DNA from: Oenanthe sinensis
Taxonomy: Eukaryota > Streptophyta > Magnoliopsida > Apiales > Apiaceae
NCBI GenBank assembly: GCA_028671895.1
Contig: JAPMAC010000221.1
Coordinates: 7,750,001-7,814,000 of the forward strand
Length of the DNA: 64,000 nt
Direction of reading: 5' to 3'
The notes under the pieces were generated by a model, which worked only from the letters and a program-made list of their open reading frames with translations, did not search any database and was not told the DNA's origin. Made by a program: the position numbers and the translations under genes. Shown here in pieces: positions 1-9,785 of this stretch (positions are counted from its first letter, which is position 1; each line of letters begins with the position of its first letter).

Positions 1-1455
1 CTTAAATCTTTCTAAACAAACAAGTTCATTTTCAAGAAAAATATTCCTCTCAGTTAAGGCATCAATGGTGCTCTTTAACTTGAGATTTTCTTTGTTTAGA
101 GATTTTAGAGTGACATGCAAGTTGTACAATTCATTGGACATTTCATTAATAGTACTATTGCATTCATCAGCTGAAAGCTCAGAAAAGTTTGTAGCTAATA
201 CCTGATTGGATGCTGAACTAGCTTCTTCATCCTCATGGTTGGCCATTAGAGCTAGATTAATATATTCTTCAGAATCACTGTCCTCAGCAGCCCAGTCCTT
301 CTCTTCAGTGACAAAAGCCTTTTCTTTCTGTTTTAAAAGGTCAAAGTATTTCTTTTTATAATCAATACCCTCATATGTCTTTGCCTTTTCTTGCTTTGGC
401 TTCCTGCACTCACTTGAGAAATGACCAGCCAATCCACAGTTAAAACATTTGAATTTAGATCTATCAACCAAATTTTTATTTTTATTGTTGTTTCTAAACT
501 GGGATCCAGGCCTTTGAGCATTTGGATTCCTTTTGAATTTTAGCTTTGAAAACTTCCTTGACAAAAATGCAAGGTGCTCATCAATCTCATCCAAATCATC
601 CTGTGAGCATGTTTCATTTTCCTCACATTTGGTCTTTCCTTTTCCCTTGGATGATTCTTCATCAGCATCATTAGCCACCATCATGACTTCTTCTGAACAA
701 CTAGTATTTTTCTTTTCTTTCTTGTCTTCATTCCCATTTACCATCAAAGCCACAGTTTTCTCCTTTCTTTGACTCTTCTCAATCTCTTCATCTTGTTGAA
801 TCTCCAATTCATATGTTTTGAGAATACCATATAATTTCTCTAGAGTATAATCTTTGAAGTCTTGAGATTGTCTAATGGAGACAGTCATTGCCTTCCATTC
901 CTTTGGAAGAGATCTTAGAAATTTGAGATTTGTATCTTCTGTTGCATAAACCCTACCATATAGCTTTAGACCATTCAATAACTTTTGGAATCTGCTATAG
1001 GTATCATTGATGGCTTCACCACTCTTAAAATGAAATGATTCATATTTTTGAATTAAGAGTTGCATCTTGTTTTTCCTAACTTGTTCAGTTCCTTCACACA
1101 GAGTTTGAAGAGTGTCCCACACTTCTTTTGATGAAGTACAGTTTATCACATTATCAAACATATCTTTATCTAGACCATTAAACAAAATGTTCATGGTCTT
1201 TTTGTCTTTAAGTACTTCTTTTTCATCCTCTTCTGTGAACTCAGAAATGAGTTTTGGAACATGTCTATCAACTGTAGGAGTTCTATCAGGGTTTACACCT
1301 GTGACTAGCTTCATGGGAACATGAGGACCTTTCTCTATGCAGTGAACATAGGAAGGGTCAAGAGAAAGAAGATGCAGATGCATTTTTACCTTCCATGGAA
1401 AGTATTCATCCTTTTCCAACATTGGAATCTTTACACCTGAATCTTTTTGGCCCAT
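1..1455 (-). CDS. gag: Copia gag polyprotein of element A (partial, runs off the left edge)
   Basis: This is an open frame of 485 codons from ATG at 1455 (protein starts MGQKDSGVKIPMLEKDEYF) to base 1, with no stop. It begins with a UBN2-type copia gag domain (W-K-V-K-M, then LxxLPKEWKAM near codon 180 and YGxLKTYELE near 220). A CX2CX4HX4C zinc knuckle (CFNCGLAGHFSSEC) lies at about 429-386. An acidic stretch (WAAEDSDSEEY) and a leucine-rich coiled coil follow up to the window edge. Gag forms the virus-like particle and packages element RNA. The start is the first ATG after the primer site and leaves a leader of only 44 nt. The acidic and coiled-coil segments match the gag of element F (48549-50993) in order. 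Frame and identity are read directly; the missing C-terminus prevents counting a second knuckle. Confidence 0.9.
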   Translation of the reverse strand, partial: MGQKDSGVKIPMLEKDEYFPWKVKMHLHLLSLDPSYVHCIEKGPHVPMKLVTGVNPDRTPTVDRHVPKLISEFTEEDEKEVLKDKKTMNILFNGLDKDMFDNVINCTSSKEVWDTLQTLCEGTEQVRKNKMQLLIQKYESFHFKSGEAINDTYSRFQKLLNGLKLYGRVYATEDTNLKFLRSLPKEWKAMTVSIRQSQDFKDYTLEKLYGILKTYELEIQQDEEIEKSQRKEKTVALMVNGNEDKKEKKNTSCSEEVMMVANDADEESSKGKGKTKCEENETCSQDDLDEIDEHLAFLSRKFSKLKFKRNPNAQRPGSQFRNNNKNKNLVDRSKFKCFNCGLAGHFSSECRKPKQEKAKTYEGIDYKKKYFDLLKQKEKAFVTEEKDWAAEDSDSEEYINLALMANHEDEEASSASNQVLATNFSELSADECNSTINEMSNELYNLHVTLKSLNKENLKLKSTIDALTERNIFLENELVCLERFK

Positions 1456-1499
1456 ATTGACTGTTCTTGATCTTTAAACTTTCTGTATGTTGAAAGAAG

Positions 1500-1511
1500 G
1501 CTCTGATACCA
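1500..1511 (-). other. Primer binding site of element A (initiator tRNA-Met)
   Basis: The minus strand reads TGGTATCAGAGC, the complement of the 3' end of plant initiator tRNA-Met, two bases (AT) inside the LTR end at 1514. It primes minus-strand cDNA synthesis. The same site and 2-bp spacer recur in elements D, F and G. Confidence 0.93.
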
Positions 1512-1513
1512 AT

Positions 1514-2633
1514 TGTTATTCCCTAGAACAATGTCAATATTTGTAGAAGGGGGGGGGTTGAATACAAATATTAAAACTTTTTGCTGGTTCTAATATTCGT
1601 TCTTGAAGTTTGAGAATATAGAGAGAATATGTTCTAACAATTTAAGACTGAAGCGTAAATTGAACAAGGAGATTTAAAATTACTGATGGATTGGTTTTTC
1701 CATCAGTGTATATTTTTGCTCAATGTTCCTAGGTTAAAAGAAACCTAGATGCGTTTTTACAAGATTAGAAAACAAATCAACTGTTCTTACAAATGTGTTC
1801 TTAAGCTTGAACAGTTGATTAAGAGATATTGTCTAACTTGTCTATCTTCTAATAATGCTGCTACACTTGTTTATATACCACAAGTGTTCTTTTACAATTC
1901 CTATTCTAGGATTGTTTCTACCTGCCTTTCTTTTACCTTTTTCTATCTTTTAAAAAGGTTTGAAAAGACAGCTTCAGATTGAGTCTTCACAGCCACTCTA
2001 GACTGTCTTCCATAGGAGTGCTTTTGTTCTCTGGATCTTCAACAGATATTCTTTCTGTGTTGTCACACTCAATTGATAATTTGCTGTTAGGCATACCAAT
2101 TGATTCGTCCTTTAATCCATCAACTGATGTACTTCTTCGATTGATCTTTCTATCCATCGATTGATAAAAGATGGCTTATCGATTGATAGATTTTATCAAT
2201 CGATATATCAATCGATGGGTCTTCACATCAGTTGATGGTCTTCAATGCTTGACTTGGCTTCTTCGATTGATCCTTCATCCATCGATGCTTCAATATCAAT
2301 TGATCATCCTTCACTTGTGTAATTTCCTGTCTTCACATAATTATAATTTAACAGTTTAATTTACACATCAATTGATGATCTATATCAATCGACTCTAACA
2401 TCAATTGATGAACAAAATATCAATTGATTTACACCTTATCGATTGAAATAAACTAAGAACACCTATGCTTCAATCCAAATTATCAGTTGATTCATATAAA
2501 CACTTCAACTGATAAATGGTTTCCTGATCAATTGATATTTATAACTTTCATATCAATTGATCAGTTACATCAAATAAAATTTCTATGATTCTAAGATTAA
2601 AGTTATCATCAAATCACATGTAGATTCCTAACA
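1514..2633 (-). repeat. 5' LTR of element A (1120 bp)
   Basis: On the plus strand it starts TGTTATTCCCTAG and ends GATTCCTAACA, giving short inverted ends TGTTA...TAACA. It contains the C-rich terminal hairpin (arms 1536-1545 and 1563-1572, ten paired bases around a C9 loop) typical of every Sirevirus-like LTR in this window. The outer (U3) half holds the ATCAATTGAT-type array. Only one LTR copy is in the window, so borders rest on TG/CA ends, the primer site and the junction with element B. Confidence 0.85.
2085..2580. repeat. Palindromic ATCRATYGAT motif array in U3 of LTR A
   Basis: Roughly twenty copies of a 10-bp near-palindrome (ATCAATTGAT, ATCGATTGAT, ATCAATCGAT, ATCAACTGAT) are scattered at about 15-40 bp spacing, separated by unrelated sequence. 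The array lies in the U3 half, where the promoter and enhancers of an LTR are expected. Copies differ mostly by C/T changes in the central CG. Confidence 0.85.
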
Positions 2634-4456
2634 TCCTAGTAGTAGTGGTAGAAACAGTGGAAACTCTGGAGATACCACTAACATAGAGGAAGATTCATCA
2701 AGGGATCTTAGTAGCAGCTCAGGGGGAGGAGAAGAAGGATCGACAAATCAAACACAACATACCAATGAAATTCAAGGTGAATCATCAAGATCTAATCTTC
2801 CAAGTCAGAGAATTTGGAGTAGAGCTCATCCTTTTGAGCTGATCTATTGGTGATCTAAATGTTGGTTTTAGAACAAGATGTGCTACATAGAATCAATGCA
2901 ATTATTCTGGGTTTCTATCTGAAATGGAACCTAAGAAAGTAGAAGAAGTATTATCTGATCCTGATTTGGTGATTGCTATGCAAGATAAATCTCAATCAAT
3001 TTGAATCTCAAGAAGTTTGGAAACTAGTACCCAGACCGAAGGACAAGACTGTAATTGGCACACGGTGGGTATTCAGAAACAAGTTGAATGAAGATGGGAT
3101 TGTGATAAAGAACAAGGTTAGACTGGTTGCAAAAGGTTATTCCCAAGCTGAAGGAATTGATTATGATGAAATCTACGCTCCAGTTGCAAGACTTGAGGCT
3201 ATCAGGATGTTTCTGGCATTCGCAGCTCACTCCGATTTTAAAGTTTATCAAATGGACGTGAAGAGTGCATTCCTGAACCGAAAGTTAGCTGAAGAGGTAT
3301 ATGTACAACAGCCCACAGGCTTTGAAGATCCAGATCACATGGACTTTATATATTTTATTTTCAAGGCTATCTATGGTCTCAAACAAGGACCCAAAACATG
3401 GTATGACACTCTTTCAGAATTCCTTCTTGAAAATGGTTTTGTTAGAGGGGTCATAGATCTTTATTTTATAAGAAACACAATAATGATCTGATAATGGTAC
3501 AAGTATATGTTGATGACATAATATTTGGGTCTACTAATGACAACTTGTGCAAGAGGTTTGCTAAGTTAATGCAGAGTATGTACGAGATGAGCTTAATGGG
3601 AGAGCTGAAATTCTTCCTTGGACTTCAAGTGAGTCAAAGAATAGATGGAATATTCATTTGTCAGTCCAAGTACCTTAAAGAACTTCTGAAGAAGTATCAC
3701 ATGGAAGATTCAACATCTGCAAGAACTCCCTCATCTACAGCTGTCAAGCTTGGAGCATGTGAAAACTCAATAAAGGTAGACATCACAAGCTACACAGGTA
3801 TGATTGGCTCTCTACTTTACCTAACTGCAAGCCGACCAAATATTATGTATGCCACTTGTATATGTGCAAGGTTCCAAGCGGATCCTAGAGATATTCATCT
3901 TTTTGCTGTGAAAAGAATCTTAAGATATCTTAAGGGTACAACTAATCTTAGTATCTGGTACCCTAAAGAATCTGGTTTTAATCTAATAGGATATACATAT
4001 TCTGATTATGCATGTAGTGTTGTTGATAGGAAGAACACCTCAGGGAGCTTCCAATTCCTAGGGAGAAGATTGATTTCCTGGTACAGCAAGAAACAGGAAA
4101 CGGTTTCCAATTCTACAGTAGAGGTTGATTATATTGTTGTGGGAAGCTGTTGCGCTCAGATCTTATGGATAAGGAATCAACTCCGAAATTAAGGCTTTGT
4201 GTTAAATGAAATTCCTATCTTATGTGATAACACAAGTGCCATTGCGATCTCCAACAACCCTGTACAACACACGAGGACAAAGCACATAGATATCAGGTAT
4301 CATTTTATTCAAGAACACGTTATGAATGGTACTGTGGAGTTACACTTTGTACCCACAGAATAACAGACTACAGATATTTTTACTAAGCCACTTGATGAAT
4401 CTACATTCACCAAGTTGGTTGGTGAACTTGGGATGTTGAATAGTTCTTCATCTTAA
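2634..4456 (+). pseudogene. pol: Copia pol remnant of element B: linker, reverse transcriptase, RNase H
   Basis: It begins inside the Ser/Gly-rich linker between integrase and RT (SSGGGEEGST near 2715-2745). RT motifs follow: WVFRNKLNEDG, ARLVAKGYSQ-like, QMDVKSAFLN near 3250, and YVDD at about 3506-3517. RNase H shows YSDYA near 3995, KNTSGSFQFLGRR, and DNTSAIAISNNP near 4225. It ends with the usual copia C-terminus (IFTKPLDE...GELGMLNSSSS) and TAA at 4454-4456. The frame breaks near 2840, 2890 (stop), 2985, 3490, 4190 and 4363. RNase H has a damaged active-site region (NSTVEVDYIV in place of STAEAEYIA). Reverse transcription from this copy is not possible. Confidence 0.9.
2721..2728 (+). 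other. Internal polypurine-like AGGGGGAG in the pol linker of element B
   Basis: An eight-base copy of the core of the 3' polypurine tract, in the integrase-RT linker. It lies at the same place as copies in elements D (25385), F (46947 and 47031) and G (56802). Confidence 0.5.
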
Positions 4457-5378
4457 ATCCCAGTTCACATCTGCATTATGTTCTTAAATAAAATTTCAAG
4501 TGTTTGTTATGTGAATATTTGTCATAACACTTGTGAATTTATTTTATTAAATTTTAGTTCTCGAATGTGTGTTTAGTGTAAATTATTACAATATTTTATC
4601 TATTTTTGACTGTATTCAACTATATTTTAATTTTAGATTATTATCCTTAAAATAATTTAATCAAAATTTTACAAGTTATAATTTTAGTAAAAGTTATTTT
4701 TATTTGAAAATAATTTAATATTGAAGTATAGCTATTATATATATATTAAGTTTAATAAATAGGTTAATAGAACTTTTTATCATGTTTTTATTTTGTAGTT
4801 ATTTTTATTTCATTTTACTTTTTTTTTTAAAATTATTTTTTATCTACGAGAAATTGTTCTAAAAATCATAAGTATTAAATGTCAATATTTAAAGGACTTG
4901 TGAATTTATTTACATCTACTTTCTCGAGTTTACATATATCACTAATAATTGTTATGAGTATAATTGTCATATGCTTGAGTAACAATTATTAGATATAATG
5001 TATGAAGTTAAGTGCTAATTTCCATTCCTACGATTATTTAGTATTTAGCAATAATATTTTATCTTATTAAAATTATGAATTGAAGCAATTAAATATTTAT
5101 TAGTTTTAGAATTTTAATACGATGAGATATTAGGAGCATAATTTCTTACTTTTTGAAATTATTATTAATTATCATGAATTGATAATTTGTTATTGTTTCA
5201 TTGCAATTAATTATGATTTTTGTTGTTAGTGATTTATATATTATTTATCTGAAAATCACTAATAATAAAAGCATATATGTGTCCTGTCGAACAAGAGCAA
5301 TCGACTCGAGGTAAAAGCAGGTAATCTCGATCTTGATATGTTCTCTAATATTTTGATATAAAAATATTACAATTGATA
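4457..5378 (+). other. Non-coding gap between pol and ORF3 of element B
   Basis: AT-rich, with no ORF I can support. Short stretches, such as a block around 4890-5010 containing AAGGACTTGTGAATTTATTT and CAATTATTAGATAT, are recognisably shared with the same gap in element D (about 27185-27310). No family motif array like those in F and G is visible here. Confidence 0.7.
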
Positions 5379-6080
5379 TATTGAGCCCTCAGTGGCTATA
5401 GGACGAGATCAAGGGATTGAAAACCTATATTCTCTAACACAGATCATAGAACCACAAACACTCAAACAGATACAACTTCATCTACTAAACCCCTGAAAAG
5501 AAAAGTTTTATCAACTAAAGAGGGTGAGAGAGTAAGTGTTTCTAGTGCACTAGAAAAGAGAAGTATCTATGAGTGTTCCAGCATCTCTGCCTCTAGTTCG
5601 AATGTGAAATTGAAACCAAGGCAACTGCTAACTAATTTATATCCTTCCAAAAGGGTATAGATTTATAAATGGAAAAACTGTTACTAGGTTCGTCATCTTA
5701 ACATGACGAGTCTATTGAATCTATTGAATTCGGCCTGTCAGCCAAGGCCATTTGTAAAGAGTCAACTTCATCTGGACACTCTCAAACACTGCAAACCATA
5801 AATGTAATATTCAAATGCACTATAAGGATTATCAGACACTAAGAATGAATTGATTGAAGCAATTATTCTAAACTTCGGCCTATTGAATTCGGCCTGTCAG
5901 CCAAGGCCATTTGTAAAGAGTCAACTTCATCTGGACACTCTCAAACACTGCAAACCATAAATGTAATATTCAAATGCACTATAAGGATTATCAGACACTA
6001 AGAATGAATTGATTGAAGCAATTATTCTAAACTTCCATATCAGGGAAGGAAGAATGATTGATGATTCGGACTGAATCAAC
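5379..6080 (+). pseudogene. Decayed N-terminal part of ORF3 in element B
   Basis: The segment from 5384 (peptide SVAIGRDQGIENL) matches the ORF3 of D near 28840 (PVATEAGQEVENPS). A coding-like Ser/Lys-rich stretch (TKPLKRKVLSTKEGERVSVS) runs through 5480-5560, then a TAG near 5660 and a further block (SIEFGLSAKAICKESTSSG) at 5725-5790. The frame is not continuous and the block is tandemly duplicated. Confidence 0.55.
5721..6035 (+). repeat. 159-bp direct tandem duplication in ORF3 region of element B
   Basis: 5721-5876 and 5880-6035 are identical 156-bp copies separated by GGC. Both contain the GGCCTGTCAGCCAAGGCC block. Since the copies do not differ by eye, the duplication is recent compared with the decay of the surrounding element. 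Confidence 0.95.
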
Positions 6081-7427
6081 ATGCCTTCACAGGCTTTAGG
6101 AGGAAACTTGGATCTTTCGCTAATTCCTAAATCCTTGTCTACCTCCCCAGATGGATCATATCCGGAATCTGAAAAGATCTACTCATCGTCTGAAGATGAT
6201 CAGCAACTCTTCGAGTCTTACCCTGAGGCAACTCAGTTTTCTATTCCAAAAGAAATGCAAGACTTTATTGAGGATTGGAACTTGCAAATTTCCATTGCAC
6301 CACTAGTGACCTCTCGAACGTGTACATCTGGAAGCTCAGATTTTGGGTTAAACACGAGCGAAGAAAGGCAAACATTGTGTGATACACCTACACGTGAGGT
6401 GAGTGAAACACTCCTGAGAATAGGAAATATGAGTGCACACACAGGCATAGAAAGTGAGATGCAAAATATGTTATTGTCCTTTCAACAACAGATGGATGCA
6501 CTGAAAGTTGAGAATGCACAACTTCGAGATCAAGTCAATGCTCAGAATTCTTCAGATCCAGTTTTAAATCGGTTTTCTCTAATTAGAAAGGAAATTGAAG
6601 AAGTAAAGTCAATTGTGCTTCTCAAGACAGTTGATGTAAGTCAAACACAAGGTGTAATAGCAGCTGATATAAAGGACTTAAGGCAGAGCCAAATTCAAAT
6701 TGCTAATAATCTAACAGAGATAAATAAAATCTCAAATCATATTGATGTTCTAGAAAATGATTATCATCAGTACAATGCTCTTAATTTCTCGAAATTTGCA
6801 ATGATTGAAATAGGCATAGATCAGCTGAATGAAGGTTTGAGGAACGTCTACAACATGGTTAAGTCTGGAAATAAACCTATCCCAGAACAACAACAATTCT
6901 TTAAAGGAACTTCAGTAGAGGATCCCTCAACTAAGGGGGAGAAGGTACAAGAAGCTCCAGCTCCAGACAAAGACAAAGGGAAAGGAAAAATGCATGAAAC
7001 AGAACAAGAAGCTGCTATAGATCAATACAAGTCAGATCAATTTTACTATACAGTAGAACAACAAGATTTTTCTTTCTTTGAATCAGAACAACAAACTCCT
7101 GTAAAATCAAAATTTGGTGATACTGAAACAGGTGAGTTTGACAGAGAATTTCTTTTCTCTGAAGGAATAGAAAGGAATGCTGAGCTAGATGAAGAGCTTA
7201 TAAAATTTCAAGAAGAGTCCAAAGAGAAGAATTCTGAGTTAGATGCTAGAATTCTTGAAATTCAAAAGGAAGCTCAAGCAAGGAATGAAAAGTTTGATAA
7301 ACTAAAGGCTCTCCTACAAGTTAAATCCAAGGAGGAAAAGGAAGAAACTACACAAAAGCAAAAGCTATGGGATGCTGCAATTACTGCCAAGAGGGAAGAC
7401 ATAAAAAGAAAGTTTGAACCTAAATAG
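6081..7427 (+). CDS. ORF3 (Sirevirus env-like ORF), open central part, element B
   Basis: An open frame of 448 codons from ATG at 6081 to TAG at 7425-7427. The protein is hydrophilic with long heptad-like stretches, predicted to be coiled coil by eye: MQNMLLSFQQQMDALKVENAQL near codons 130-155, IEEVKSIV near 180, and a charged C-terminal helix rich in Glu/Lys from about codon 365 to the end. A segment EDPSTKGEKVQEAPAPDKDKG near codons 283-303 matches a short conserved motif in the ORF3 of F and G. I see no signal peptide and no membrane span, so an envelope role is not supported by this sequence. The C-terminal domain continues out of frame to 8203, so this is a truncated product. Its lineage assignment rests on position downstream of pol and motif similarity to F and G. 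Confidence 0.7.
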   Translation: MPSQALGGNLDLSLIPKSLSTSPDGSYPESEKIYSSSEDDQQLFESYPEATQFSIPKEMQDFIEDWNLQISIAPLVTSRTCTSGSSDFGLNTSEERQTLCDTPTREVSETLLRIGNMSAHTGIESEMQNMLLSFQQQMDALKVENAQLRDQVNAQNSSDPVLNRFSLIRKEIEEVKSIVLLKTVDVSQTQGVIAADIKDLRQSQIQIANNLTEINKISNHIDVLENDYHQYNALNFSKFAMIEIGIDQLNEGLRNVYNMVKSGNKPIPEQQQFFKGTSVEDPSTKGEKVQEAPAPDKDKGKGKMHETEQEAAIDQYKSDQFYYTVEQQDFSFFESEQQTPVKSKFGDTETGEFDREFLFSEGIERNAELDEELIKFQEESKEKNSELDARILEIQKEAQARNEKFDKLKALLQVKSKEEKEETTQKQKLWDAAITAKREDIKRKFEPK

Positions 7428-8203
7428 GATCAAGCTATAATGATCATGGATCAACCTCAGATTGGGACATATCAAGACAGAGAGGTATCTGGCATGATAG
7501 TGAACTATTCACTACTAATAGAACTGTGGATCTTTACATGACTGCTCTAAAGCTAGAGATCTGGCACATCACAGTTAAAGTGAATGCAGATGGTTGGCAT
7601 AACATAATTCATCTTGATAGTTATGGTTTCTTCAAAGTTTCATTGGACATCTTTAGAACTAGAACACCCTCTGAGTTATGGGTTATGCTTTGTAAAGTAA
7701 AAAGAAGTTCAGAGATGAATGAAATACTCTGAGATCACATTCGAGACTTTACTACTCTAAAGAGTCCTGAAATCATTCATAAACCTTATGAAGTAAGCTC
7801 TGTTAAAAATAATTGATATCAAGCAATTCGTTTTAATTCAGAGTCTATGCCTGGATATCCTTTGAACTACTTAATAGACGTAGAGAAAATGCTACGATCT
7901 GAAGGATTTCAAAGTCCAGCTAAATCAGCTGTTGCTGATTATATCCAAGACTACTATATATCTAGAGATATTGATTTTTACAAGCAATGGAAAGGATTGG
8001 AAGAGTTCAAGCAACTAGGTCCAATTCCACATGATCCTCTTGATAATGAAGTTATGTATAGACTTTCTATATTAGAACAAAACAAGGCTTATGGTGTTTC
8101 TGGAAGCACTCAGACTGTACTTCAACCAGAACCACGCACACCTATTGTTGGAAATAAAGAACAAGAAGAAGTTGATATACAGACTGAAGATGATCAGAAT
8201 TGA
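7428..8203 (+). pseudogene. C-terminal domain of ORF3 of element B, out of frame
   Basis: After a frame change, one frame carries two open pieces at 7526-7732 and 7847-8203, separated by stops at about 7730 and 7816. The first includes DGWHNIIHL and RTPSELWVMLCKV, which lines up with YGWKMFLN...NIVELYVLKRKV in G (about 35320-35240) and NEWQVILS...SASELFLLAAKI in F (about 40650-40530). This is therefore the conserved C-terminal ORF3 domain. The end is followed by an AT-rich tail to the polypurine tract. Confidence 0.6.
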
Positions 8204-8433
8204 AGAAATGTTAAAATCTTTTGTTGCTAGAACTAGGATAGATCAAGATAGAACTTCATACTATTTGTTCAGTCTAAAGGAACAACTATCTTATATTTAT
8301 CATTAATGTTTGAATCTGGTAATGTTTAATATAAACCAGAACTAAGTTTTTTTATTTACAAGTTTTATTGTTATATCTTTTTCTTATTTGTTAGTTGAGT
8401 TATCCTCTAGTGATTTTCTTGTTATTGTTTAAC

Positions 8434-8450
8434 AAAAAAATGGGGAGAGA
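8434..8450 (+). other. 3' polypurine tract of element B
   Basis: The run AAAAAAATGGGGAGAGA ends one base before the LTR start TGAAAGCC at 8452. It is the RNase H-resistant primer for plus-strand cDNA. It deviates from the AAATAGGGGGAGAT form seen in D, F and G. Confidence 0.85.
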
Positions 8451-9204
8451 TTGAAAGCCATATATTTAGAAGCCTATTTGTTTAGCGAGATGACAACTCA
8501 ACTCAAACATAGATAATTTATAAGTAAATATATTATCTGTGACAAGAATCTTCAGCAGGTGTTATCTGAGAAGAAAAAGAAGATCAAAGTCAATCTACAG
8601 ACTTGAAGTAGTACTACATTGAAAGAAGCTCAGTTTAATTGATCATGCCTCAGTGGAGTATTTAAGTTTGAAGAAGGTACAGTGTCAGAAGATTTCAATT
8701 TATGTGACATCAGAAATAGTCAAGTCAGAAGGAGCAGAAGTGAACCACATTATAAAAGTCAAGTGAAGAATTCTATTTGTTGTGAATCACTCGTGAACCA
8801 GACAGTACATGGAGTGTTGGCAAAATACAGAGAAGGTTCTTTATTACAGAAGAAGTGGTCAGCTACAGACATTGGTATGAAGATAGAATACTTGGAAATA
8901 TATCAAAAATGGTTGTACAGTCAAGACTTTAATTTAATTCTCTATTAATTGATTAAATTATTTAGTTGATTTAATTGGTAAATTAATTCAATCAGAATTA
9001 ATTTATTCTTTAAATTGATTAAGAAATTAATTAATATAGAATGAAGAAGACTTTAATTTAATTCTATTATCAAAAAGATAATTTATTATGTATCCTATTT
9101 ACTTAGATTAATTCAAAAAGAATTAATTTAATTTATAAGTTATATAATAAAAGAAATAGAATGTGAATTAAAAATAAAGAATATACACTTCAGAAAACAA
9201 GTAG

Positions 9205-9475
9205 GTCGGTAGAAAATCAACTCGGGAAGACATTTGAAAAGTCTCTCCGAGATTTATTCAAATGTCTCCCATAGATAAAAAGTCTTCCCGAGGTTTTTTC
9301 AAAAGTCTCTCAAGGATTTAAAAGTCTTCCAAGGTTAGAAAAGTCTCCCTGAGCAAGAAAAGTCTCCCAAAGAGAAAGTCTCCAGAAAAAGAAAGTCTCC
9401 CCGAGCAAAAAGGAAAGTCTCCCCGAGGTGAAAAAGTCTGCTCGAGTAGAAAAAGTCTCTCAAGTCTGATTTGCC
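9205..9475. repeat. AAGTCTCCCCGAG motif array in U3 of LTR B
   Basis: About twelve to fourteen degenerate copies of AAAGTCTCCCCGAG or AAGTCTTCCCGAGG, spaced 15-30 bp, immediately upstream of a likely promoter-transcript region (CTATAAATAC at 9475-9484). The motif is unlike that of any other LTR in the window. Confidence 0.85.
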
Positions 9476-9484
9476 TATAAATAC
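9475..9484 (+). promoter_or_regulatory. Probable TATA box of LTR B
   Basis: CTATAAATAC directly follows the motif array and lies about 300 bp before the LTR end, a plausible promoter position in a copia LTR. No transcript evidence is available. Confidence 0.5.
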
Positions 9485-9785
9485 AAGACTAGATCAGTAG
9501 TTTCAAACAATTCAAATCACTTTCTATTTTGGCTAAAAGAAATTTTAAAGAGCATTTCATGTCAAAATTACTCTAGAATTTTCAGAGCTAATTAGTGAAC
9601 AATTTCTGATTTAATATTGTAACCAACGTCAAGTTTAATATAAGTATTTTACTTGAACCGTGTTTCTTTGATTATTATTTCGTGATAAAAGTTTAGATTG
9701 TTTAATAAAAAATTATCTGAAACAGAATTTAATATTTATTAGAGACTGTATTCAACCCCCCTTCTACAATCATTTGGACCAAACA

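Larger units (their letters stand above)
1..2633 (-). mobile_element. Element A: left-truncated copia (Sirevirus-like) retrotransposon, 5' LTR plus gag
   Basis: Reading leftwards on the minus strand the order is LTR (2633-1514), tRNA-Met primer site (1511-1500), gag (1455-1), then the window edge. The outer LTR border at 2633 abuts the interior of another element's pol linker at 2634, so A is inserted in element B. The right target-duplication copy would be 2634-2638 (TCCTA); its partner is outside the window. Gag is open over its whole visible length, which suggests a fairly young insertion. Confidence 0.85.
2634..9785 (+). mobile_element. Element B: 3' half of a decayed Sirevirus-like copia element
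   Basis: Order on the plus strand: RT/RNase H part of pol (2634-4456), long non-coding gap (4457-5378), ORF3 region (5379-8203), polypurine tract (8434-8450) and 3' LTR (8452-9785). The 5' half lies beyond the left edge because element A is inserted at 2633/2634. Several frameshifts and stops in pol make it non-autonomous and older than A. Confidence 0.85.
8452..9785 (+). repeat. 3' LTR of element B (1334 bp)
   Basis: Starts TGAAAGCC after the polypurine tract and ends GGACCAAACA at 9785. The terminal C-rich loop is at 9751-9764, closed by GACTGTA (9744-9750) and TACAATC (9765-9771), 6 of 7 paired. The U3 holds the AGTCTCCCCGAG array. The ORF of 88 codons at 8682-8948 is inside the LTR and has no protein features; I do not call it a gene. 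The other LTR copy is outside the window. Confidence 0.85.
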
